This document shows positions 31,794 to 39,389 of a stretch of 64,000 bases of DNA, in pieces. This DNA comes from Undibacter mobilis. GTDB lineage: Bacteria > Pseudomonadota > Alphaproteobacteria > Rhizobiales > Xanthobacteraceae. Under the pieces are notes generated by a model. The model ran no database searches. It was not told where the DNA came from and saw nothing but the letters and a program-made list of their open reading frames with translations. Where the stretch lies: positions 372,001 through 436,000 of the forward strand of contig NZ_QRGO01000002.1 in assembly GCF_003367195.1 (NCBI RefSeq). Direction: 5' to 3'. Every line of letters begins with the position of its first letter. The first letter of the stretch is position 1. Position numbers and translations under genes: made by a program.

Positions 31794-33164
31794 ATGCAAC
31801 GCGAAAAAGAATATGTCGCCCTGACTTCGATCGCGGCGTCGGCCGGCCTGACGATCGCCAAGGCTATTGTCGGCTTCTCGACCGGCTCGCTGGCGATTCT
31901 GTCGGAAGCCGGGCATTCGCTGATCGACTGCGGCGCCGCGATCATGACTTATGTGGCGGTGCGCGTTTCCGGCAAACCGGCCGACGAGGAACACCACTAC
32001 GGTCACGGCAAGGTCGAAAGCGTTTCGGCGCTCGGCGAAACCGCCCTGCTCTTTTTGCTGTCTGGCGTCGTGATCTGGGAGGCCGTGATGCGCCTCCTCA
32101 ACCGCGAGCCTCACAACGTCGTCGCCAACTATTGGGCCTTCGGCGTTATCATCGCCTCCATCGTCGTCGATTATTACCGCGCCCGTGCGCTAACGCGCAC
32201 GGCAAAGAAAACGCAGAGCCAGGCACTGGAAGCCGACGCCCTGCACTTCTCATCCGATATGTGGTCGTCCGGTGCGGTCCTGATCGGTCTCGTTGGCGTC
32301 TGGTACGGCTTCGGCTGGGCCGATTCGGTATCCGCGCTGGTCGTTGCGGCGCTGGTTTGCATCGCCGGCTGGCGGCTCGGCCGCCGGACCATCGAAACGT
32401 TAACCGACACCGCGCCCAAGGGCGCGGCAGAGACCATCACACACATCGTCAGCACGGTGCCCGGTGTGGTTGCCGTCGAACAGGTCCGTGCGCGCGACGC
32501 CGGCGACAAGACCTTCGTTGACGTCACCGTGGCAGTGAACCGCGCGCTGCCCCTCGAGCGCGTAGCCGAGATCAAGGCCGCGATCGCCGCTGCACTGGCG
32601 GCCAACATGCCGCGCACCGAAGCCAGCGTCACCACCGACCCGGTCGCCATCGATGACGAAACCATCGTCGATCGCGTCATGGTGATCGCTCGCAACCGTG
32701 CGCTCGCGGTGCATCATGTCACCGTGCATTCGCTGCAGGACAAGCTTGCCGTGGCGCTCGACCTCGAAGTCGACGGCAAACTCACGCTGGCGGAGGCCCA
32801 TGACATCGCCGATGGATTGGAAGACGCCATCGCCGGCGACTTGGGCACGAATGTGGAAGTCGATACCCATATCGAGCCGTTGCAGCCGGGCGATGCTTCG
32901 GGCCGCGAAGCCCCGCCCGAGCGGGTGACTGTCGTTGAAGCCGCGCTCAAGGAACTGGCGGCCGCCGACAAAGCGCTGCGCAATATTCACGCGGTTCGCG
33001 TGCGCGAGACCAACGATGGCGAGATCGTCAACTTCCATTGCCATGTCGATCCCGACATGACCGTCCTGGCTGTTCACGACAAGGTGGATGCCCTGGAACG
33101 CGCCTTGAAAGTGCACTCGTCCCTGATCAAGCGCGTCATCGGCCACGCCGAGCCGATGCGCTAG
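31794..33164 (+). CDS. Cation diffusion facilitator (CDF) with extended multi-repeat C-terminus
   Basis: The 456-residue inner-membrane exporter moves divalent metal out of the cytoplasm by proton antiport. Residues 1-205 hold six helices. The metal site is HxxxD in helix 2 (EAGHSLIDCGAAI) and HxxxD in helix 5 (DALHFSSDMWSSG), the His/Asp pair usual for zinc-type CDFs. Ordinary CDFs are about 300 residues with one cytoplasmic dimerisation domain. Here about 250 residues follow, apparently three related units ending at VTTDPV, VEVDTHIEPL and VIGHAEPM. It stands alone, with 284 bp before it in which I see no convincing gene, and it converges with the alcohol dehydrogenase gene, 3 bp apart. Confidence 0.88.
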   Translation: MQREKEYVALTSIAASAGLTIAKAIVGFSTGSLAILSEAGHSLIDCGAAIMTYVAVRVSGKPADEEHHYGHGKVESVSALGETALLFLLSGVVIWEAVMRLLNREPHNVVANYWAFGVIIASIVVDYYRARALTRTAKKTQSQALEADALHFSSDMWSSGAVLIGLVGVWYGFGWADSVSALVVAALVCIAGWRLGRRTIETLTDTAPKGAAETITHIVSTVPGVVAVEQVRARDAGDKTFVDVTVAVNRALPLERVAEIKAAIAAALAANMPRTEASVTTDPVAIDDETIVDRVMVIARNRALAVHHVTVHSLQDKLAVALDLEVDGKLTLAEAHDIADGLEDAIAGDLGTNVEVDTHIEPLQPGDASGREAPPERVTVVEAALKELAAADKALRNIHAVRVRETNDGEIVNFHCHVDPDMTVLAVHDKVDALERALKVHSSLIKRVIGHAEPMR

Positions 33165-33167
33165 ACG

Positions 33168-34175
33168 TCAGGGAATGAGCACGGCCGCCCCCTGCAGGCG
33201 TCCGTCGCGCAAATCGGCCAGCGCCTCGTTGGCTCTCTCGAGTGGATAGCGCGTCACCGTGCAATGCACGCCGGCCTTCGGCGCAATGTCGATGAATTCG
33301 CGGGCGTCGTCGCGCGTCAGGTTGGCGACCGACATCACCTTGCGCTCTTCCCACAGCAGCGCATAGGGAAAGCCCGGGATATCGGACATGTGGATGCCGC
33401 CACAAACCACGCGGCCACCTTTCTTGACGGCTTTGAGCGCCAGCGGCACGAGCGCCCCCACCGGCGCGAAAATGATGGCGGCATCGAGCGGTTCCGGCGG
33501 CATCTCTTCCGAGGCGCCGGTCCAGACGGCGCCGAGCGAGCGGGCAAAATCTTGCGCCGCACCGTCGCCAGCCCGCGTAAAGGCGTAGACGCGCCGGCCC
33601 TGCCAAATCGCCACTTGTGCCAGGATGTGCGCGGCAGCGCCGAAGCCATACAGACCCAGCGCAAAATCGCCACGTAGCGCACCGTCGGTCGCCATGCGAT
33701 AGCTGCGCCAACCGATCAGCCCCGCGCATAGCCATGGCGCGATCTCGGCGTCGTCGCCGGCTTCACCCAGCGCGAAGCAATAGCGCGCATCGGCGATGAT
33801 GTGGCTGGCAAACCCGCCGTCGCGCGTGTAGCCGGTGAACAGCGGCGTGTCGCACAGGTTCTCCCGCCCGCCGCGGCAATAAGAACAATGGCCGCAGGTT
33901 GCGCCCAGCCACGGCACCCCGACCCGTTCGCCGATGGAAAAGCCGCTCACACCCTGCCCAAAGACGGCGACCCGACCGACAATCTCGTGGCCCGGCACGA
34001 TCGGCAGCTTGGTGTGCGGCAGTTCTCCGTCAACGACATGCAGATCGGTGCGGCAGACGCCGCAGGCCCTGATCTCGATCAGCAATTCGCCCTCGCCCGG
34101 AACCGGCAGTGGGCTCTCGTGCATCGCCAGCGGCTTTCCCGGCTGCTCAAGAACCATGGCCCGCAACATCGTCAT
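33168..34175 (-). CDS. Zinc-dependent alcohol dehydrogenase (MDR family)
   Basis: The 335-residue medium-chain dehydrogenase oxidises an alcohol or reduces an aldehyde with NAD(P). Catalytic zinc ligands are in CGVCRTDLHVVDGEL and the VPGHEIVG motif. The structural zinc cysteines are in GATCGHCSYCRGGRENLC. The cofactor fold is LYGFGAAAHILAQVAI, a slight variant of GxGxxG. ATG 34175 is chosen for its ggag and for the MTMLRAMV start; longer in-frame starts run into the neighbouring gene. It is divergent from pepN with only 54 bp between them. It looks like the propanol-preferring or broad-range group; the substrate is unknown. Confidence 0.9.
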   Translation of the reverse strand: MTMLRAMVLEQPGKPLAMHESPLPVPGEGELLIEIRACGVCRTDLHVVDGELPHTKLPIVPGHEIVGRVAVFGQGVSGFSIGERVGVPWLGATCGHCSYCRGGRENLCDTPLFTGYTRDGGFASHIIADARYCFALGEAGDDAEIAPWLCAGLIGWRSYRMATDGALRGDFALGLYGFGAAAHILAQVAIWQGRRVYAFTRAGDGAAQDFARSLGAVWTGASEEMPPEPLDAAIIFAPVGALVPLALKAVKKGGRVVCGGIHMSDIPGFPYALLWEERKVMSVANLTRDDAREFIDIAPKAGVHCTVTRYPLERANEALADLRDGRLQGAAVLIP

Positions 34176-34229
34176 TGTGTGACGCTCCGGCTTCTTCCCA
34201 TTCGCGCCGGAACATCCTAGATCACAAGG

Positions 34230-36869
34230 ATGCGCACCGACACCGCTCCCGTTATCCGCCTTTCCGACTACCAGGCCCCGGACTGGCTGGTTGATACCGT
34301 CCATCTCGACGTCAACCTGCACCCGACGGCAACCCGGGTCCGGGCCGTACTGGCCCTGAGGCCGAACCCGACGGCCTCACCCGCCGCGCTGGTGCTCGAG
34401 GGTGACGGCCTGGCGCTGATCTCGCTCAAGCGCGACGGCGTGCCGCTCGCGCCCGACAGCTACGTCGCCACGCCGGATAAACTCACCATCGCGCAGCCAC
34501 CGCACGGGCCCTTTACGCTCGAGATCGAGACCCTGGTCGATCCGACCGCCAATACCCAGCTATCGGGGCTTTATCGCTCCAGCGGCACCTGGTGTACGCA
34601 ATGCGAAGCCGAAGGCTTTCGCCGCATCACTTATTTCCCCGACCGGCCCGACGTGATGGCGATCTACACCACCCGCATCGAAGCCGATAAGAGCGAAGCG
34701 CCGGTGCTGCTCGCCAATGGCAATCTTGTCGAGAGCGGCGACCTCGATGGCGACCGGCATTTCGCGGTCTGGCACGATCCGCACAAGAAGCCGTCCTACC
34801 TGTTCGCGTTGGTTGGAGGCGACCTTGCGTGCGTCGAGGACACTTTCACCACAATGTCCAGCCGCGAGGTCACGCTCCGCATCTATGTCGAGCACGGCAA
34901 GGAAGGCCGCGCCGGCTACGCTATGGATGCGCTCAAGCGTTCGATGCGCTGGGACGAAGAAGCCTTCGGCCGCGAATACGACCTCGACATATTCATGATC
35001 GTCGCCGTGTCCGACTTCAACATGGGCGCGATGGAGAACAAGGGCCTCAACGTCTTCAACGATAAATACGTGCTGGCCTCGGGCGACACCGCCACCGATG
35101 CCGACTTCGCCGGCATCGAGAGCGTGATCGCTCACGAGTACTTCCACAACTGGACCGGCAACCGCATCACCTGCCGCGACTGGTTCCAGCTTTGTCTCAA
35201 AGAGGGCCTGACCGTCTACCGCGATCAGGAATTCACCAGCGACATGCGTTCGCGCCCGGTGAAGCGTATCGCCGATGTGCGCAATTTGCGCGCCGCGCAG
35301 TTCGTCGAGGATTCGGGACCGCTCGCCCATCCGGTGCGGCCGGCGGCCTACAAAGAGATCAACAACTTCTACACCGCCACGGTCTACGAGAAGGGCTCGG
35401 AGGTCGTGCGCATGATCGGAACCCTGATCGGCCACGACCAGTTCCGCGCCGGCATGGATCTCTATTTTGAGCGACATGACGGGGAAGCCGCCACCGTCGA
35501 ACAGTTCGTGCAGTGTTTCGCTGAGGTAAGCGGCCGCGACATGACGCAGTTCATGCGTTGGTACGCGCAGGCCGGCACACCGGAAGTGACGGTGAAAACG
35601 CGTTACGACGAGGAAAAGCGCACCTACACCATCAGCCTCAAACAAACCCTGGCGCCGACACCGGGCCAGCCCGACAAGGAGGCCATGCTGATCCCGCTGC
35701 GGATGGGCCTCCTCGACAAGAACGGCAAGGATCTGCCGATCATCAACGCGCAGGACGGCTCGATCGTCCGCGACGTGCTGATCCTGGACAAACCGGAACT
35801 GACCGTCGCCTTCGACGGCATGGCCGAACGGCCGGTGCTGTCGATCAACCGCGGCTTCTCAGCGCCCATCAAGCTCGTGACCGACCTCACCGGCGCGGAT
35901 TTCGCACTGCTGGCACGCCATGACAGCGATCCGTTCAACCGCTGGCAAGCGCTGCAGACCACCGCACTGCGGCTCCTGATCGACAATGTGAGCCGCCTGC
36001 GCGTCGGGGGCGTGCCGCGCGCCGACGATCATCTGATCGCGGCACTGGCCGCGATTCTCGACGATGCCGGCCTTGAACCAGCCTTCATCGCGCTTTGCCT
36101 GATGCCGCCCGGCGAAGGCGATATCGCGCGCGAGATCGGCCGCGACATCGACCCCGACAAAATCCAGCGCGCCCGTCAGGCGCTGCGCGAGGATATCGGC
36201 ATCCGCCTCGGCGCCGAACTGTCTCATGCCTATGAACGGCTCACTTCGTCCGAGCCCTATTCGCCGGACGCCGCCTCCGCCGGACGCCGCGCGCTGCGCA
36301 ATGTCGCGCTCGATCTGATGGCCGCGACCGGAGCCTCGCCAGCCTTCACACGCGCCAGCGAGCAATATGCCGCGGCCGACAACATGACCGATCGCATGGC
36401 GGCGCTGTCGACCCTGGTGCAGCACGACGCACCGGGCCGCGCCGAGGCGCTCGACGACTTCTACAGCCGCTATGCCGAAAACGCGCTGGTCATCGACAAG
36501 TGGTTTTCGCTGCAGGCGTCCAGCCCTCACAAATCGACTCTGGACAAGGTGCGCGCCCTCACCTCGCATCCGGCCTTCTCGATGGGTAATCCGAACCGCG
36601 TACGGGCGCTGATCGGCGCTTTCGCCCATGGCAACCTGACGCAGTTCAACCGCGCCGACGGCGCCGGCTATGCCTTCGTCGCCGACGCGATCCTTGAGAT
36701 CGACCCCAAGAACCCGCAGCTTGCGGCGCGCCTCGCCACTGCGTTCCGCACCTGGCGGACCTTCGAGACCGGACGGCGCACGCTCGCCGAAGCCCACCTG
36801 CGTCGCATCCGTTCGCACGGCGGCCTGTCGCGTGACCTCGCCGACATTGTCGAACGCGCGCTGGCCTGA
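34230..36869 (+). CDS. pepN: Aminopeptidase N (M1 family)
   Basis: The 879-residue zinc metallopeptidase removes N-terminal residues from peptides in the cytoplasm. The substrate-binding GAMEN motif is at 266-270, the zinc-binding HEYFH at 302-306 and the third ligand Glu325 in LCLKEGLTVYRD. The segment FHNWTGNRITCRDWFQL matches the E. coli-type PepN branch. Length (about 870-890) and the C-terminal helical domain (residues about 550-879) are normal. It starts 54 bp from the divergent dehydrogenase gene. Weak hairpins follow the stop. No special regulation is seen. Confidence 0.97.
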   Translation: MRTDTAPVIRLSDYQAPDWLVDTVHLDVNLHPTATRVRAVLALRPNPTASPAALVLEGDGLALISLKRDGVPLAPDSYVATPDKLTIAQPPHGPFTLEIETLVDPTANTQLSGLYRSSGTWCTQCEAEGFRRITYFPDRPDVMAIYTTRIEADKSEAPVLLANGNLVESGDLDGDRHFAVWHDPHKKPSYLFALVGGDLACVEDTFTTMSSREVTLRIYVEHGKEGRAGYAMDALKRSMRWDEEAFGREYDLDIFMIVAVSDFNMGAMENKGLNVFNDKYVLASGDTATDADFAGIESVIAHEYFHNWTGNRITCRDWFQLCLKEGLTVYRDQEFTSDMRSRPVKRIADVRNLRAAQFVEDSGPLAHPVRPAAYKEINNFYTATVYEKGSEVVRMIGTLIGHDQFRAGMDLYFERHDGEAATVEQFVQCFAEVSGRDMTQFMRWYAQAGTPEVTVKTRYDEEKRTYTISLKQTLAPTPGQPDKEAMLIPLRMGLLDKNGKDLPIINAQDGSIVRDVLILDKPELTVAFDGMAERPVLSINRGFSAPIKLVTDLTGADFALLARHDSDPFNRWQALQTTALRLLIDNVSRLRVGGVPRADDHLIAALAAILDDAGLEPAFIALCLMPPGEGDIAREIGRDIDPDKIQRARQALREDIGIRLGAELSHAYERLTSSEPYSPDAASAGRRALRNVALDLMAATGASPAFTRASEQYAAADNMTDRMAALSTLVQHDAPGRAEALDDFYSRYAENALVIDKWFSLQASSPHKSTLDKVRALTSHPAFSMGNPNRVRALIGAFAHGNLTQFNRADGAGYAFVADAILEIDPKNPQLAARLATAFRTWRTFETGRRTLAEAHLRRIRSHGGLSRDLADIVERALA

Positions 36870-37086
36870 GTCCGTTTGCCGAAGCGGCAGTCTTCGGGCG
36901 CACCGGTACACTCACTGTTAGTGGCTTGATCGGACTCCTTTTTCCGTGGGTAACGAATTTTAAAGAATTGACTCTTCGGACTCTCGACAAATCGGTGCGC
37001 ATCGATTCCAATGCCCTTGTCGATTCGGTGCGGTGTGCGGCGTCCGAATCCGGGGTGGCAGGGGAAAATTTAAAATGGAGGCCTCC

Positions 37087-39381
37087 ATGGCGCGCGCCCA
37101 AGTGGCGGGTGCGTCCGCACAGAGCGATTCCATCAAGGGCCTCGCGCAATCGATCGCCAAGCCGGCGTATCGTCGCCTTCTCACTGCGGAGCCCTTGCTG
37201 CGTCGCGCAGTGCCGGTGCTCATCATCGCGTTTCTCGTGACGATTTGCGTCGGTGGGGTGGTGCAGGTTCTTGACCAGCGCCGGCAGACCCTCGACATCA
37301 TGGCGCTCTCGCTCGATGCCGCCGCCGATGTCGTCGCCGAACGTCTGCAGCGTCCCTTGAAGAACGCGCGCGACTCCGTCGAGCGCCCGCAGCAAATCCT
37401 CGGCGAGTCCCTGCCCGACTGGGCCAGCGGCAATGGCCGGACCTTCCTCATTACCGACCGGAATGGCGTCGTCACCGCCGCGATCCCCTCCACCACGGCC
37501 ACCGTCGGTCGCCGTCTCATCGACCTCCTCGGGCCCACACAGCCCCTAACCACCTTCGGCGCCGATGCTGGCGTGCTCGGCGTCGTAACGCCCGCCGGCC
37601 AGAATCTGCTGGCAACCGTGCGCACGCTGAAGGAGCCGTTCGGCCAGCTCGCCGTAGTCCAGGCCCGCGATGCCGCCGCCGCCCCGGCGCGCTCCATCAC
37701 CACGCTCACTGTCACGTTGTCGGCGACCACCGGCTTCGTCGTCCTAATCCTCGGTTTTGCCTTCCACTGGCAAGCGACGCGCGCCCGCGAAGCCGACACA
37801 ATCTATGAGACGGTCCGCACCCGCATCGACACCGCGCTGAACCGCGGCCGCTGCGGCCTGTGGGACTGGGACCTCGCCCGCGGCCGCATCTTCTGGTCGC
37901 AGTCGATGTTCGACATTCTCGGTCTTGAAGCCAAGGACGACCTCCTCTCCTTCGGCGATGTCAGCGCGCTGGTCCATCCCGACGATGTGCAACTCTACGA
38001 CCTCGCCCGCGACCTCGCCGAAGCCAAGACGGCGACCATCGACCAGGCTTTTCGCATGCGTCATGCCGACGGCCACTGGATTTGGCTGCGCGCACGCTGC
38101 GAGCTCGCCCGCCAGCCCGGCGATTCCGCCCTGCATCTGATCGGCATCGCCGTCGACGTCACCGAGCAGAAGAACCTGGTCGAAAAGACCGTCGCCGCCG
38201 ACCTGCGCCTGCGCGACGCCATCGAAACGATCCCCGAGGCCTTCGTGCTGTGGGACGCCGACAACCGGCTGGTGCTGTGCAATTCGAATTTCCAGGAACT
38301 GCACGGCCTTCCCGACGAAGCCATCGTCTCCGGCGCGTCATATGAATCCGTCGTCGCGCAGGGGCGCGAGCCGATCGTCCGGCACACCGTCACGTCGAAC
38401 GGCCCGACCAAGCCCGGCGCCCGCAATTTCGAAGCCCAGCTCGAGGACGGCCGCTGGCTGCATATCAGCGAACGCCGCACCAAGGATGGTGGCTACGTTT
38501 CGGTCGGCACCGACATCACCACCATCAAGGCGCATGAAGAGAAGCTGGTCGACAGCGAAAAACGCCTGATGGCGACCATCGCCGACCAGCGGGCGTCGCA
38601 GCAGCGCGCCGAAGACATGGCCGGCAAATACGCCGTCGAAAAGACCCGGGCCGAGGAAGCCAATCAGGCCAAGTCGAAATTCCTTGCCAATATGAGCCAC
38701 GAGCTGCGCACACCGCTCAATGCCATTATCGGCTTTTCCGAGATCATGCAGTCCGGCATGTTCGGCCCGCTCGGCGCCGAGAAGTACCAGGAGTACTGCA
38801 CGGACATTCACTCCAGCGGCAAATACCTGCTCGATGTCATCAACGACATCCTCGATATGTCCAAGATCGAAGCCGGCCGCATGCGGCTCGACTTCGAGGA
38901 CCTGTCGCTCGACGCCCTGCTCGCCGAATCCATGCGTGTCGTATCGGCGCGCGCCGAGGAAAAGAACGTCACGCTCGGCGCTCGCATCGCGCCCGATCTG
39001 TATCTGCGCGCCGACCGCCGTGCCCTCAAGCAGATCGCGCTCAATCTTCTATCGAACGCGGTCAAGTTCACACCGGCCGGCGGCGAGATCACCGTGCGCG
39101 GCCGCGCGACCGACCAATGCGTTGTGCTGAGCATCGCCGACAGCGGCATCGGCATCGCTGCCGACGCGCTGACCCGCCTCGGCCGCCCGTTCGAGCAGGT
39201 CGAAAGCCACATCACCAAGACGCATCAGGGCTCCGGCCTTGGTCTCGCCATTGCCAAGTCACTGGTGGAGTTGCACGGCGGCTCGATGCGCATCCGCTCG
39301 GCGCTCGGCACAGGAACGATCGTCACCGTACGCCTGCCCTTGTCGCCGCAATGCCCGCTGCCGAAGGAAGAAGCGGCCTGA
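37087..39381 (+). CDS. Membrane sensor histidine kinase with two PAS domains (PleC/PdhS-like)
   Basis: The 764-residue kinase has a membrane helix near residues 38-60 (VPVLIIAFLVTICVGGVVQV), a periplasmic segment, a second helix near 215-240, then a PAS domain (ALNRGRCGLWDWDLARGRIF), a second PAS (AIETIPEAFVLWDADNRLVL), a coiled coil and a HisKA domain. The phospho-acceptor is in FLANMSHELRTPLNAIIGFS. The ATPase boxes are NLLSNAVKFT, DSGIGI and GSGLGLAIAKSLVELHGG. The stretch after the histidine (MFGPLGAEKYQEYCTDIHSS) is typical of the PleC/DivJ/PdhS group that controls the alphaproteobacterial cell cycle. ATG 37087 follows ggagg by 5 bases; a start at 37075 is possible. No response regulator is adjacent. 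Confidence 0.9.
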   Translation: MARAQVAGASAQSDSIKGLAQSIAKPAYRRLLTAEPLLRRAVPVLIIAFLVTICVGGVVQVLDQRRQTLDIMALSLDAAADVVAERLQRPLKNARDSVERPQQILGESLPDWASGNGRTFLITDRNGVVTAAIPSTTATVGRRLIDLLGPTQPLTTFGADAGVLGVVTPAGQNLLATVRTLKEPFGQLAVVQARDAAAAPARSITTLTVTLSATTGFVVLILGFAFHWQATRAREADTIYETVRTRIDTALNRGRCGLWDWDLARGRIFWSQSMFDILGLEAKDDLLSFGDVSALVHPDDVQLYDLARDLAEAKTATIDQAFRMRHADGHWIWLRARCELARQPGDSALHLIGIAVDVTEQKNLVEKTVAADLRLRDAIETIPEAFVLWDADNRLVLCNSNFQELHGLPDEAIVSGASYESVVAQGREPIVRHTVTSNGPTKPGARNFEAQLEDGRWLHISERRTKDGGYVSVGTDITTIKAHEEKLVDSEKRLMATIADQRASQQRAEDMAGKYAVEKTRAEEANQAKSKFLANMSHELRTPLNAIIGFSEIMQSGMFGPLGAEKYQEYCTDIHSSGKYLLDVINDILDMSKIEAGRMRLDFEDLSLDALLAESMRVVSARAEEKNVTLGARIAPDLYLRADRRALKQIALNLLSNAVKFTPAGGEITVRGRATDQCVVLSIADSGIGIAADALTRLGRPFEQVESHITKTHQGSGLGLAIAKSLVELHGGSMRIRSALGTGTIVTVRLPLSPQCPLPKEEAA

Positions 39382-39389
39382 GGCTGCCC

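Noticed and set aside
34560..35645. 361-residue open frame on the minus strand
   Set aside because: It is antisense to pepN across the zinc motif region; no domain pattern.
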